Assembly (NCBI GenBank): GCA_965223725.1
Contig: CBDCXE010000006.1
Coordinates: 620,001-684,000, forward strand
DNA from: CBDCXE01 sp965223725 [NCBI: Nitrospinota bacterium]
Lineage (GTDB): Bacteria; Nitrospinota_A; UBA7883
DNA: 64,000 bases
Reading direction: 5' to 3'
This document shows positions 1 through 7,744 of the stretch, one piece after another. Position 1 is the first letter of the stretch, and each line of letters begins with the position of its first letter. Both the position numbers and the translations under genes were made by a program. Under the pieces are notes generated by a model, which was not told the origin of the DNA, made no database searches, and saw only the letters and a list, made by a program, of their open reading frames with translations.

Positions 1-280
1 CTGAATTCTTCAACAGGCTTTTTTTCATATTTTTCAAACAGTTCCACGTTATCAAGGCCTCCGTTAGTCGCAAATGTAATAATGATTAGCCTCGCAATAT
101 AGCATACTTGTTAAACAGAGCAAATATTTTTAGCTATAGCAACGCTCGATTGCAGACATAATCACTTTTTGGTGTTGCCACAATTTACGCACTAAATACA
201 ATTTGTCATTGATTTTGTCTGCGAGAAATTTTTCGGTAAACCACTTTACCTTGTTATAAGAACTTTTATACATAAACTTC
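1..280. other. left edge, no supportable gene
   Basis: AT-rich sequence downstream of the leftward sulfotransferase genes. Short open stretches exist on both strands at the very edge, but none has a start codon with a ribosome-binding site or a recognisable product. A gene entering from the left cannot be excluded. Confidence 0.5.
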
Positions 281-1270
281 CTATTTGGGAGAGGGTAATG
301 TATACCCAGCGCTTTTTAGATCTAACCCGGTTAACGTAGAAAGAGATAAGTTATCTTCAGCATAATATTCGTTAATGAATTTCATAGACTCTGGTGAAAA
401 GTATCGCGGGGGTGTGTCAATATATGAGATAAGCTCCATCACTCTTCCATGAACCCCTTCTTCAAAAGTACCCCATGGCCGATAGTCGTATGAAGGGTCC
501 ACTCTTTTTCGCAATCTACCCATTTTTTTTAAGATACGCTGATACCCACTGCCAAACCTTCCAAAAGATACATTATGCCTGGGTTCTTCACTGAGAAAGT
601 CTGCGCATTTTTTTGTATCAATGCCAGCAAACTCAGATAACGTTTTTGCAAACAGGTCCAGATTGCCCTTCAACCATTCAAGGGGGATAACCAAAACATT
701 TTCTTTTCCAAAAGTGTCCTGGTAACAACTTACCAATGGACTGTAAAGATATTGCCGCAGATGAAAGTCATTCTGTTGGCCATGATAGTAGTTGAAGGAC
801 CTCATCCAGTTTATCCAGTCATCGCTTGAACCTGTAAACAAGTCTCTCGTAGCAAGCCATCGATAGCCAGAAAATAGAACTGACTTTTGCTCCCTTATGG
901 TTATGAGAATTCTTACCTTGCCGAAAATACTCTGCAATCGCTGACAGATTAACAAAGGGTCTGCCGCGCCAGCTAAAGATAGCGCTTCTTCAGATAGAAC
1001 TGTAACAGGCTTCTCGTTAAGCCGGGGCTTGATACCATGATCATATAACTTATAGGCATTATTCAAATCAAAAAAGTAAGCTGAATGCTGACATATAGAT
1101 TCAAGCAAAGAAGCAGTTGATTTGCTCATATCATACCCAACGGCTTCATCCCAATAAGGTTTCCCAAGGTACCGAATATCTGGATGTTTTGCGAACAGGT
1201 TAAATTGTAAGGTGGTAGTGCCGGTTTTCGGCGGGCCGATATGGATAATAAAAGAAGACTCGTTCGCCAT
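281..1270 (-). CDS. sulfotransferase family protein
   Basis: Predicted 329-residue PAPS-dependent sulfotransferase, which would move a sulfuryl group onto a carbohydrate or other acceptor. The N-terminus carries the P-loop-like 5'-phosphosulfate loop GPPKTGTTT (residues 12-20), followed later by an IREQKSVLFSGYRW stretch that fits the 3'-phosphate site with its Arg and Ser. No signal peptide is visible; a cytoplasmic or membrane-associated role is inferred. Its ATG overlaps the TGA of the upstream sulfotransferase gene by one base, so the two are probably translationally coupled. The acceptor cannot be told from sequence; surface polysaccharide is the usual target in bacteria. Base composition is more AT-rich than the neighbouring operons, consistent with an exchangeable surface-modification locus. 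Confidence 0.8.
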   Translation of the reverse strand: MANESSFIIHIGPPKTGTTTLQFNLFAKHPDIRYLGKPYWDEAVGYDMSKSTASLLESICQHSAYFFDLNNAYKLYDHGIKPRLNEKPVTVLSEEALSLAGAADPLLICQRLQSIFGKVRILITIREQKSVLFSGYRWLATRDLFTGSSDDWINWMRSFNYYHGQQNDFHLRQYLYSPLVSCYQDTFGKENVLVIPLEWLKGNLDLFAKTLSEFAGIDTKKCADFLSEEPRHNVSFGRFGSGYQRILKKMGRLRKRVDPSYDYRPWGTFEEGVHGRVMELISYIDTPPRYFSPESMKFINEYYAEDNLSLSTLTGLDLKSAGYTLPSPK

Positions 1271-2043
1271 CAGGTCAACAGTTTCTTTTTCAGGTCATTA
1301 AACCTGCCCACTGCCTGGTGATAGACATCCATTTCTTCTGCCAGCAGTGATTCCAGCTTTTGGCGTTCAGCGGTTGTAATTTTATCCCTGTCAGTTTTTC
1401 CATCCGGGTTTACATTTATAAAACGTACAGGCTCAACTTTTCCTGACTTGTTAACAGTCAATCTGCCACTGGCATATCGATAGGCGATCCTTTGAAAGTA
1501 ATTCATATTGATCATGTTTTCGACTTCGCTTCTGTCATAGGCTTCTGGCAATCGAAGCTTTGTATTCAGAAACACTTCCAGCATTTCTATTGTAACGCCC
1601 AATTCTTCAGATAACCCGATGAAATCGTATTCATTGATGGGTTTTCCCTCCAGATAAATGGCCATAGCTCTTGTCATACTAGGGAACGAAGCGAAAGTGA
1701 CCACATCAAAACCATTTTGTTTCATAAACTGGTACGATGGCTTGGTTTCATCTTTTATCCGTAAGATATGCCGATAATTTGAGATCATACGATCAACCGG
1801 ATGCCTGACACAGGTAATGTAGGAAGCGTCATCAAATATACCTTCATACTTTTTGTAGTGAAAATGCCCATGGATCATTTTAAACCGCCTAAGGAAATCT
1901 TTATGCAAAATTACCTGCGCCCTGTCCTCATCCCTGGGGATATGTTGGTAATAATCAAAATATACGTGGCGGCTGAACGAGTGGTCGAAATAGTTGGCTA
2001 ATGTGGTGCCAGCAGTTTTCGGGATGTGTATGGAAATAATCAT
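1270..2043 (-). CDS. sulfotransferase family 2-like protein
   Basis: A 257-residue protein with the N-terminal PAPS loop IPKTAGTT (residues 7-14) and the 3'-phosphate-binding stretch VRHPVDRMISNYRH (from residue 79, containing the conserved Arg and Ser). This pattern is typical of the Sulfotransfer_2 group (carbohydrate and heparan-type sulfotransferases). It is the first gene of a leftward pair and overlaps the next gene by one base. No Shine-Dalgarno sequence precedes the ATG. On the minus strand a TATAAT lies at 2057-2052, only 8 bases before the start, so a leaderless message is possible, although no good -35 is evident. The substrate is unknown. Confidence 0.78.
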   Translation of the reverse strand: MIISIHIPKTAGTTLANYFDHSFSRHVYFDYYQHIPRDEDRAQVILHKDFLRRFKMIHGHFHYKKYEGIFDDASYITCVRHPVDRMISNYRHILRIKDETKPSYQFMKQNGFDVVTFASFPSMTRAMAIYLEGKPINEYDFIGLSEELGVTIEMLEVFLNTKLRLPEAYDRSEVENMINMNYFQRIAYRYASGRLTVNKSGKVEPVRFINVNPDGKTDRDKITTAERQKLESLLAEEMDVYHQAVGRFNDLKKKLLT

Positions 2044-2320
2044 ATCAGGAGATTATAAATCAATTAAACTAGATCAGCTTTTGTAAGCGAATAATTGCAT
2101 TCATTAAAACCCCATCTGATTTGCGTATTTAAATAGAATTGTTTTCGTATCTTTCCGGCGGGATTTTATCACACACTAATATTTCCTTACAACCGAACAT
2201 GAATAAATCAGAACGACAGCAATTAAATTAAATAGTTTTATTTATATAATATACAGCATGATCAAAGCCTTACCCTGTATAATATGTATTTGTGGCCACT
2301 AAAATATTTTCATCTATCTA
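2044..2320. other. AT-rich intergenic region
   Basis: Separates the leftward sulfotransferase genes from the rightward tRNA-tuf operon. I see no open reading frame or RNA gene in it; it probably holds the divergent promoters. Confidence 0.5.
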
Positions 2321-2349
2321 TTGACACCCACCACCAAAATTTATAAACT
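2321..2349 (+). promoter_or_regulatory. putative sigma-70 promoter of the tRNA-tuf-rpoBC operon
   Basis: TTGACA at 2321-2326 with TAAACT at 2344-2349 (17-base spacer), or TATAAA at 2342-2347 with a 15-base spacer. It lies about 55 bases upstream of the first tRNA and is the only good promoter-like match in the gap. Confidence 0.5.
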
Positions 2350-2405
2350 ACTCGTTTATTGTTTTCAAAGGCTAGTGTTTCCGGTATTTTAGAAAGGTTT
2401 TCGGC

Positions 2406-2481
2406 GCCGGCGTAGCTCAGTTGGTAGAGCAGCTGATTTGTAATCAGCAGGCCGCGGGTTCGAGTCCCATCGCCGGCTCCA
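2406..2481 (+). tRNA. tRNA-Thr (TGT)
   Basis: A 76-base cloverleaf with acceptor stem GCCGGCG/CGCCGGC, D-arm TAGCTCAG, anticodon loop TTTGTAA (anticodon TGT at 2439-2441), T-loop TTCGAGT and an encoded CCA. First of four tandem tRNAs before tuf, the same arrangement as thrU-tyrU-glyT-thrT-tufB in Escherichia coli. Confidence 0.97.
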
Positions 2482-2552
2482 TATGTTTCCAGCTGTCAGT
2501 GGCGGTGTTAGTCTATTAATTATAATAATTTAGAAAGTCCATAGTTGGATTC

Positions 2553-2637
2553 GGGGAGGTTCCCGAGTGGTCAAAGGGAGCAGACTGTAAATCTGCCGGC
2601 ATAGCCTTCGGAGGTTCGACTCCTCCCCTCCCCACCA
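2553..2637 (+). tRNA. tRNA-Tyr (GTA)
   Basis: An 85-base class II tRNA with a long variable arm. Acceptor GGGGAGG/CCTCCCC, anticodon loop CTGTAAA (GTA), T-arm GGAGG/CCTCC, encoded CCA. Confidence 0.97.
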
Positions 2638-2650
2638 TTTATTAGGTTGG

Positions 2651-2726
<76 letters not shown>

Positions 2727-2798
2727 TTGGTTTCTAATCGCAGGAGCGATGGAGCGAAGGATATAGGCAAAGAGAGCGCTTACGCTTTTTAATAAAGC

Positions 2799-2873
2799 GC
2801 CCGCGTAGCTCAGTGGTGGAGCGCTTCCTTGGTAAGGAAGAGGTCATCGGTTCAATCCCGATCGCGGGCTCCA
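2799..2873 (+). tRNA. tRNA-Thr (GGT)
   Basis: A 75-base cloverleaf with acceptor GCCCGCG/CGCGGGC, anticodon loop TTGGTAA (GGT) and encoded CCA. Last of the four tRNAs before tuf; with the TGT isoacceptor it covers most threonine codons. Confidence 0.97.
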
Positions 2874-2995
2874 TACCATGATTGTAATGGCGAACTGGTA
2901 AGTAGTTAGTTTGGTTTGAATGACAGGCGCATGTAATGGTTCATGCCTGGTTGGAATGATAAAAGATCATAAAGTGAATGCAGGAGTGATCAGCG

Positions 2996-4186
2996 ATGGC
3001 TAAGGAAAAATTTGACAGGAGCAAGCCTCACGTAAACATCGGTACGATAGGTCATGTGGACCATGGCAAGACGACGTTGACAGCGGCGATAACGGAGGTG
3101 TTGAGCAAGAAGGGTTTGGCGGATTACATTCCCTTTGACGAGATAGACAAGGCTCCTGAGGAGCGTGAGCGTGGTATCACCATCGCGACGGCCCATGTGG
3201 AGTATCAGACGGAGAACCGCCACTATGCCCATGTGGACTGCCCTGGCCATGCTGACTATGTGAAGAACATGATCACCGGCGCTGCGCAGATGGATGGGGC
3301 GATATTGGTGGTGTCCGCCGCGGACGGTCCGATGCCTCAGACGCGGGAGCATATCCTGCTGGCGCGTCAGGTTGGCGTTCCTTACATCGTGGTGTTTCTG
3401 AACAAGGTGGACCAGGTGGACGACCCGGAGTTGCTGGAGCTGGTTGATCTTGAGATCCGTGAGCTGCTGGACAAGTACGATTTTCCTGGAGAGGACACGC
3501 CAGTGATCCAGGGTTCCGCTTTGAAAGCGCTGGAGAACCCGGAGGATGAGGAGGCGAACAAATGCATAATGGAGCTGATGGCTGCTGTGGACAGCTATAT
3601 ACCTGAGCCTGAGCGTGATGTGGACAAGACGTTTCTGATGCCTGTGGAGGATGTGTTCACGATATCGGGTCGCGGCACGGTTGTGACCGGTCGTGTGGAG
3701 CGTGGGATCGTACGCACCGGCGAAGAGGTGGAGATCGTTGGCATCCGTGACACGCAGAAGACGGTTGTGACCGGCGTGGAGATGTTCCGGAAGATCCTTG
3801 ATGAAGGAATGGCTGGCGATAATGTAGGGTTGTTGCTTCGCGGCACGAAGCGTGAGGAAGTGGAGCGCGGCCAGGTGTGCGCGCAGCCTGGCAGCATCAC
3901 ACCGCACAAGAAGTTCAAGGCTGAAGTATATATATTGACGAAGGAAGAGGGTGGCCGTCACACGCCTTTTTTCAAGGGGTACCGTCCGCAGTTTTATTTT
4001 CGGACAACAGATGTTACCGGAGTGGTGGAGCTTCCGGAAGGTGTGGAGATGGTAATGCCTGGTGACAACGTGAGCATAGTGGGCGAGCTGATCACGCCGA
4101 TCGCCATGGAGAAAGAGCTGCGGTTCGCCATCCGTGAAGGCGGCCGCACCGTCGGCGCAGGCGTCGTCGCAGAAATTATTGAGTAG
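2996..4186 (+). CDS. tuf: elongation factor Tu
   Basis: A 396-residue GTPase that delivers aminoacyl-tRNA to the ribosome. The G-domain motifs are intact: GHVDHGKT (residues 19-26), DCPGHADY and NKVD; the two C-terminal beta-barrel domains follow and the length is normal. Translation starts at the ATG at 2996, preceded by AGGAG. The gene sits between four tRNAs and rpmG, so the RNA is probably processed from a long operon transcript. Codon choice (heavy use of GAG and CGT) looks biased as in very highly expressed genes. A second tuf copy elsewhere is common in such genomes but cannot be seen here. Confidence 0.99.
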   Translation: MAKEKFDRSKPHVNIGTIGHVDHGKTTLTAAITEVLSKKGLADYIPFDEIDKAPEERERGITIATAHVEYQTENRHYAHVDCPGHADYVKNMITGAAQMDGAILVVSAADGPMPQTREHILLARQVGVPYIVVFLNKVDQVDDPELLELVDLEIRELLDKYDFPGEDTPVIQGSALKALENPEDEEANKCIMELMAAVDSYIPEPERDVDKTFLMPVEDVFTISGRGTVVTGRVERGIVRTGEEVEIVGIRDTQKTVVTGVEMFRKILDEGMAGDNVGLLLRGTKREEVERGQVCAQPGSITPHKKFKAEVYILTKEEGGRHTPFFKGYRPQFYFRTTDVTGVVELPEGVEMVMPGDNVSIVGELITPIAMEKELRFAIREGGRTVGAGVVAEIIE

Positions 4187-4195
4187 GCGGGCAAG

Positions 4196-4345
4196 ATGCG
4201 AGTGATAATACAGCTGCAGTGCACAGAGTGTAAAAGGAAGAACTACAGCACTACAAAGAACAAAAAAAATACTCCTGACAGGTTGGAGTTCAAGAAGTAT
4301 TGCAGGTTTTGCAGGAAGCATACGGCGCACAAGGAGACAAAGTAA
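4196..4345 (+). CDS. rpmG: 50S ribosomal protein L33
   Basis: A 49-residue basic protein of the large subunit. It starts MRVIIQLQC and keeps both CxxC pairs (C9/C12 and C36/C39), so this is the zinc-binding form of L33. The ATG lies 9 bases after the tuf stop codon. Its position before tRNA-Trp and secE is the usual one in many bacteria. Confidence 0.95.
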   Translation: MRVIIQLQCTECKRKNYSTTKNKKNTPDRLEFKKYCRFCRKHTAHKETK

Positions 4346-4364
4346 TCGGATGAATATCCGACGA

Positions 4365-4441
4365 AGGCCAGTAGCTCTAACGGCTAGAGCACCGCGCTCC
4401 AAACGCGGGTGTTGGGGGTTCGAATCCCTCCTGGCCTGCCA
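4365..4441 (+). tRNA. tRNA-Trp (CCA)
   Basis: A 77-base cloverleaf with acceptor AGGCCAG/CTGGCCT, anticodon loop CTCCAAA (CCA) and encoded CCA end. Embedded between rpmG and secE in the same orientation, a common bacterial arrangement. Confidence 0.97.
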
Positions 4442-4452
4442 GAAGTGACAAG

Positions 4453-4653
4453 GTGGATATGAACAAGGTTCAGCAAGGCGTACAGTTTTTAAAAGAGGTC
4501 AGGGTAGAGACCCGGAAGGTGACGTTTCCGGACAGGAAAACGACACTGATGACCACATCTGCGGTCATAGTGTTTGTGATAATTATCTCTATCTATCTGG
4601 GTATTGCTGATTTTATTTTATCGAAACTTATGGGGCTTGCGCTTAATACGTGA
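4453..4653 (+). CDS. secE: protein translocase subunit SecE
   Basis: A small (64-66 residue) subunit of the SecYEG channel. The amphipathic segment VRVETRKVTFPDRKTT is followed by one transmembrane helix (about residues 36-55), the usual single-helix SecE plan. The start is ambiguous: GTG at 4453 or ATG at 4459; the purine-rich AAGGTGG at 4450-4456 is very close to the latter. The stop codon overlaps the nusG start by one base. Confidence 0.93.
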   Translation: MDMNKVQQGVQFLKEVRVETRKVTFPDRKTTLMTTSAVIVFVIIISIYLGIADFILSKLMGLALNT

Positions 4654-5399
4654 TGATGGAAGACGAAACGAAAAAAGAAGCGGAGGCTCTGGAAAATGAA
4701 GAGTCCGAGCAACAGGAAATGACAGAATCAGTTGAACCTGCGTCTTTGGATAAAATCTTCGGGCAGGAGGTTGTCGCTGAGGAAAGCGACCTGGACCCTG
4801 CGGTAGAGGCGACGGAAAGCGCGCCTGTTGCGGAAGCGCCGCCGGTTGTGGAGCAGAGTAAAAAGTCTAGCAAAATGAAATGGTATGTGCTCCATACATA
4901 TTCCGGGTATGAAAAGAAAGTGCGCGACCAGCTGAGCGACCGGCTTTCCCAGCACGGCATGGCCGACAAGGTGGGTGACATCATGGTGCCGGAAGAGAGC
5001 GTGGTGGAAGTGAAGAGCGGCAAAAAACGAGTAAGCGCCCGAAAGTTTTTCCCCGGTTATGTATTGATAGAGATGGAGATGAACGAAAAGCTGTGGCACG
5101 TGGTCAAAGAGACACCGCGGATCACCGGCTTTCTGGGCGACGCGCATCTGCCGTCACCACTATCATTGGAAGAAGTAAACAGAATAAAAGAGCAGATGAC
5201 AGGCGAGACCGACACGCCACGGCCGAAGTTTTCTTTCAACGTGGGCGAGCAGGTGCGTGTCACCGATGGCGCGTTTGCAAACTTCACCGGCACGCTGGAA
5301 GAGGTCGATACCGAGCGCGGCAAAGTGAAGGTGATGATAAGTATTTTTGGACGGTCTACCCCTGTGGAGCAGGAGTTTTCCCAGATAGAAAAGATATAA
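4653..5399 (+). CDS. nusG: transcription termination/antitermination protein NusG with acidic N-terminal extension
   Basis: RNA polymerase-associated elongation factor that couples transcription to Rho or the ribosome. The conserved NGN domain begins at MKWYVLHTYSGYEKKV and the C-terminal KOW domain (VGEQVRVTDGAFANFTGTLEEV) is intact. The reading frame is about 248 residues against a usual 175-185, because roughly 75 residues rich in Glu, Asp, Ala and Pro precede the NGN domain. The chosen ATG overlaps the secE stop, typical of coupling. The internal ATG at 4875 would give a standard-length protein but has no Shine-Dalgarno at a normal distance, so the long form is favoured. Confidence 0.95.
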   Translation: MMEDETKKEAEALENEESEQQEMTESVEPASLDKIFGQEVVAEESDLDPAVEATESAPVAEAPPVVEQSKKSSKMKWYVLHTYSGYEKKVRDQLSDRLSQHGMADKVGDIMVPEESVVEVKSGKKRVSARKFFPGYVLIEMEMNEKLWHVVKETPRITGFLGDAHLPSPLSLEEVNRIKEQMTGETDTPRPKFSFNVGEQVRVTDGAFANFTGTLEEVDTERGKVKVMISIFGRSTPVEQEFSQIEKI

Positions 5400-5428
5400 G
5401 CGTATTGCTTGTAATGACTGAGGTATAA

Positions 5429-5851
5429 ATGGCAAAAGAAGAATTAGCGAAAATCAAATTGCAGGTTCCTGCAGGCGCGGCCAACCCGTCGCCTCCTGTG
5501 GGTCCGGCGCTGGGCCAGCATGGCGTGAATATAATGGAGTTTTGCAAAGCGTTCAACTCGCAGACCCAGGGACAGGAAGGGCTGATCATCCCGGTGGTCA
5601 TATCTGTATACGCCGACCGCTCCTTTAGTTTCATACTAAAATCGCCGCCGGCTTCGGTATTGCTGAAAAGAGCGGCCGGGGTGGCCAAAGGCTCCTCCGA
5701 GCCGAACAAGACAAAAGTAGGCAAGGTGACCTGGAGCCAGGTCAAGGAGATCGCCGAAACTAAAAAAGAAGATCTGAATGCCGCGGATGTGGACGCCGCC
5801 TCGCAAATTATCGCGGGAACAGCAAGGTCCATGGGCATTCTGGTTGAGTAA
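5429..5851 (+). CDS. rplK: 50S ribosomal protein L11
   Basis: A 140-residue protein of the GTPase-associated centre, binding the 23S rRNA thiostrepton region. The diagnostic [19 protein letters not shown] segment is near the N-terminus, and length and ends are normal. First of the rplK-rplA-rplJ-rplL ribosomal protein group, 29 bases after nusG. Confidence 0.98.
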   Translation: MAKEELAKIKLQVPAGAANPSPPVGPALGQHGVNIMEFCKAFNSQTQGQEGLIIPVVISVYADRSFSFILKSPPASVLLKRAAGVAKGSSEPNKTKVGKVTWSQVKEIAETKKEDLNAADVDAASQIIAGTARSMGILVE

Positions 5852-5884
5852 CATACAGGATTTGATGGAGTTTTATATAAGCTG

Positions 5885-6586
5885 ATGGCTAAAACTGGTA
5901 AACGAATGAAAGCGGCGAAGGAGTCGTATGACGCCACTGCCAGATTCCAGCTTTTGGAAGCTGTGAAAATAATTAAAGAAGCGCCCGCTACAAAGTTTGA
6001 TGAAAGCGTTGATATCGCCATGCGCCTTGGTGTTAACCCCACCAAAGCGGATCAGATGATCCGTGGTTCTGTGGCGTTGCCCAAAGGTACTGGCAAAAAA
6101 CAGAGGATCGCCGTGTTCGCAAAAGGCGATAAAGCCAGGGAAGCGGAAGAGGCCGGGGCCGATTTTGTTGGCGCCGAGGACCTGGTGACCAAGGTGGAAG
6201 GTGGTTGGATGGACTTTGATGTGGCCGTATCCACACCAGACATGATGGGCCAGGTCGGTAAGCTTGGTAAAGTGTTGGGTCCCAGAGGCCTGATGCCAAA
6301 CCCGAAGTCTGGCACTGTTACATTTGAAATGGAAAAAGTAGTAAACGAGATTCAGGCGGGTAAAGTGGAGTTCCGGGTGGACAAAGCGGGCATCGTCCAT
6401 GCCCCTGTTGGCAAGGCCAGCTTCTCTGTGGAAGATATTTTCGAGAACGCTAAAATGGTGATCGAGCAGACCCAGAAAATGAAACCAGCGACGGTCAAGG
6501 GTACTTACATTCGCAGTATCAGCATCTCCACAACCATGGGGCCAGGTGTGCGGATTGATAACAGTAATATTGGCCTTAACGCCTGA
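5885..6586 (+). CDS. rplA: 50S ribosomal protein L1
   Basis: A 233-residue L1-stalk protein; in many bacteria it also represses translation of its own rplK-rplA message. Typical segments include GSVALPKGTGKK and LGPRGLMPNPKSGTV. Length is normal. It lies 33 bases after rplK in the same operon. Confidence 0.98.
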   Translation: MAKTGKRMKAAKESYDATARFQLLEAVKIIKEAPATKFDESVDIAMRLGVNPTKADQMIRGSVALPKGTGKKQRIAVFAKGDKAREAEEAGADFVGAEDLVTKVEGGWMDFDVAVSTPDMMGQVGKLGKVLGPRGLMPNPKSGTVTFEMEKVVNEIQAGKVEFRVDKAGIVHAPVGKASFSVEDIFENAKMVIEQTQKMKPATVKGTYIRSISISTTMGPGVRIDNSNIGLNA

Positions 6587-6617
6587 TTGGCAATAGAGAA
6601 ATTAAGGAAAAGAGACA

Positions 6618-7142
6618 ATGGTAACAGAAGCCAAAAGCAAAGCAGTCGAAGAGCTTAAGGCGATATTTGCGGAATCCACATCGGCTGTGATGGCGGATTA
6701 TCGTGGCGTCAACGGCAACGATATCACACAACTTCGCAAAGAGCTGAGAGAAGCGGACGCGAAATTTAAAGTAGTGAAAAACACCCTTGTTAAGCTGGCG
6801 GTGAAGGACACCCCATACGAGCCGGCGGAGCAGATGTTCGAAGGGCCTGTGTCGGTTACTTTCGGGTTTGGTGATGAAATCGGAAAGCCAGCCAAGGCGT
6901 TGCTGAATTTCGCCAAACAGAACGAAAACCTGAAAATAATCGGCGGCATGGTGGAAGGATCTGTTCTGGACAAAGCTGGTGTTAAAAAACTGGCCGATAT
7001 GCCACCGAAACCGGTGGTTCAAGCCATGTTGCTTGGTCTGCTTCAGTCGCCGGCGAGGAACCTGCTGGGTGTGCTGGAAGGGGCGCCGAGGAAACTTCTC
7101 TACGCTCTTCATGCTATTGCGCAGGAAAAAGAAAAAGAATAA
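6618..7142 (+). CDS. rplJ: 50S ribosomal protein L10
   Basis: A 174-residue stalk-base protein that anchors L7/L12 dimers. Recognised by the N-terminal pattern SAVMADYRGVNGNDITQLRK and the C-terminal helix that binds L12. Normal length. It precedes rplL by about 60 bases, the usual order. Confidence 0.97.
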   Translation: MVTEAKSKAVEELKAIFAESTSAVMADYRGVNGNDITQLRKELREADAKFKVVKNTLVKLAVKDTPYEPAEQMFEGPVSVTFGFGDEIGKPAKALLNFAKQNENLKIIGGMVEGSVLDKAGVKKLADMPPKPVVQAMLLGLLQSPARNLLGVLEGAPRKLLYALHAIAQEKEKE

Positions 7143-7201
7143 CGAAACAGAAAATTTGTTTTATTTATAAATATACCTATCGATAGGAAAGGGATTGTAA
7201 A

Positions 7202-7585
7202 ATGTCTGCAACGAAAGACGATGTGAAAGATTATCTGAAAAACCTTCCGGTTCATGAGCTGCTGGGGCTCGTCAAAGAGCTGGAAGAAGAGTGGGGCGTT
7301 TCAGCCGCCGCTCCTGCCGCTGTGGCCGCTCCGGCCGGTGGCGATGGCGCCGCCGCCGCAGAGGATGAAGGGCCTGCCCAGGTTTCTGTTGTCCTTTCCG
7401 CTGTGGGTGACAAGAAAATTCAAGTGATCAAGGTAGTTCGCGAAATAACCGGATTGGGACTAAAAGAGGCCAAGGAACTGGTCGACGGCGCGCCAAAGGC
7501 TGTTAAAGAGGGTATTGAAAAGGACGAGGCGGACAAAATCAAGGCACAGCTCGAGGAAGTTGGCGCGGTTATTGAAATCAAGTAG
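7202..7585 (+). CDS. rplL: 50S ribosomal protein L7/L12
   Basis: A 127-residue acidic stalk protein that recruits translational GTPases. It has the N-terminal dimerisation helices, an Ala/Gly-rich hinge (about residues 37-52) and the globular C-terminal domain with [29 protein letters not shown] precedes the ATG. Extra expression relative to L10 is expected for its multi-copy role in the stalk, but no separate promoter is evident. Confidence 0.98.
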   Translation: MSATKDDVKDYLKNLPVHELLGLVKELEEEWGVSAAAPAAVAAPAGGDGAAAAEDEGPAQVSVVLSAVGDKKIQVIKVVREITGLGLKEAKELVDGAPKAVKEGIEKDEADKIKAQLEEVGAVIEIK

Positions 7586-7651
7586 CTCTTGAAATTGTTA
7601 AGGGTGGGAAAGCCTTGCGCTTTCTCATCAACGGCTACGGCAGTCAATTAT

Positions 7652-7668
7652 CCGGGCTTGGCGCCCGG
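7652..7668 (+). promoter_or_regulatory. hairpin in the rplL-rpoB gap (possible attenuator or processing site)
   Basis: CCGGGC at 7652-7657 pairs with GCCCGG at 7663-7668 around a 5-base loop and is followed by only a short TTT. The 159-base gap between rplL and rpoB is where other bacteria place a partial terminator or RNase III site. The weak U-tract argues for processing or partial attenuation rather than full termination. Confidence 0.35.
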
Positions 7669-7744
7669 TTTCCATATTGTCCATCCTTGCCCGATCGCGT
7701 TATATGCTATGGGTCGAGCGCGGGTTCCCTTTGGAGGTTAGCGG

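Noticed and set aside
2990-4402. Long open frame (470 codons) antisense to tuf
   Set aside because: A product of the strong codon bias of tuf on the other strand; Arg/His/Leu-rich and low-complexity, no ribosome site, no family resemblance.
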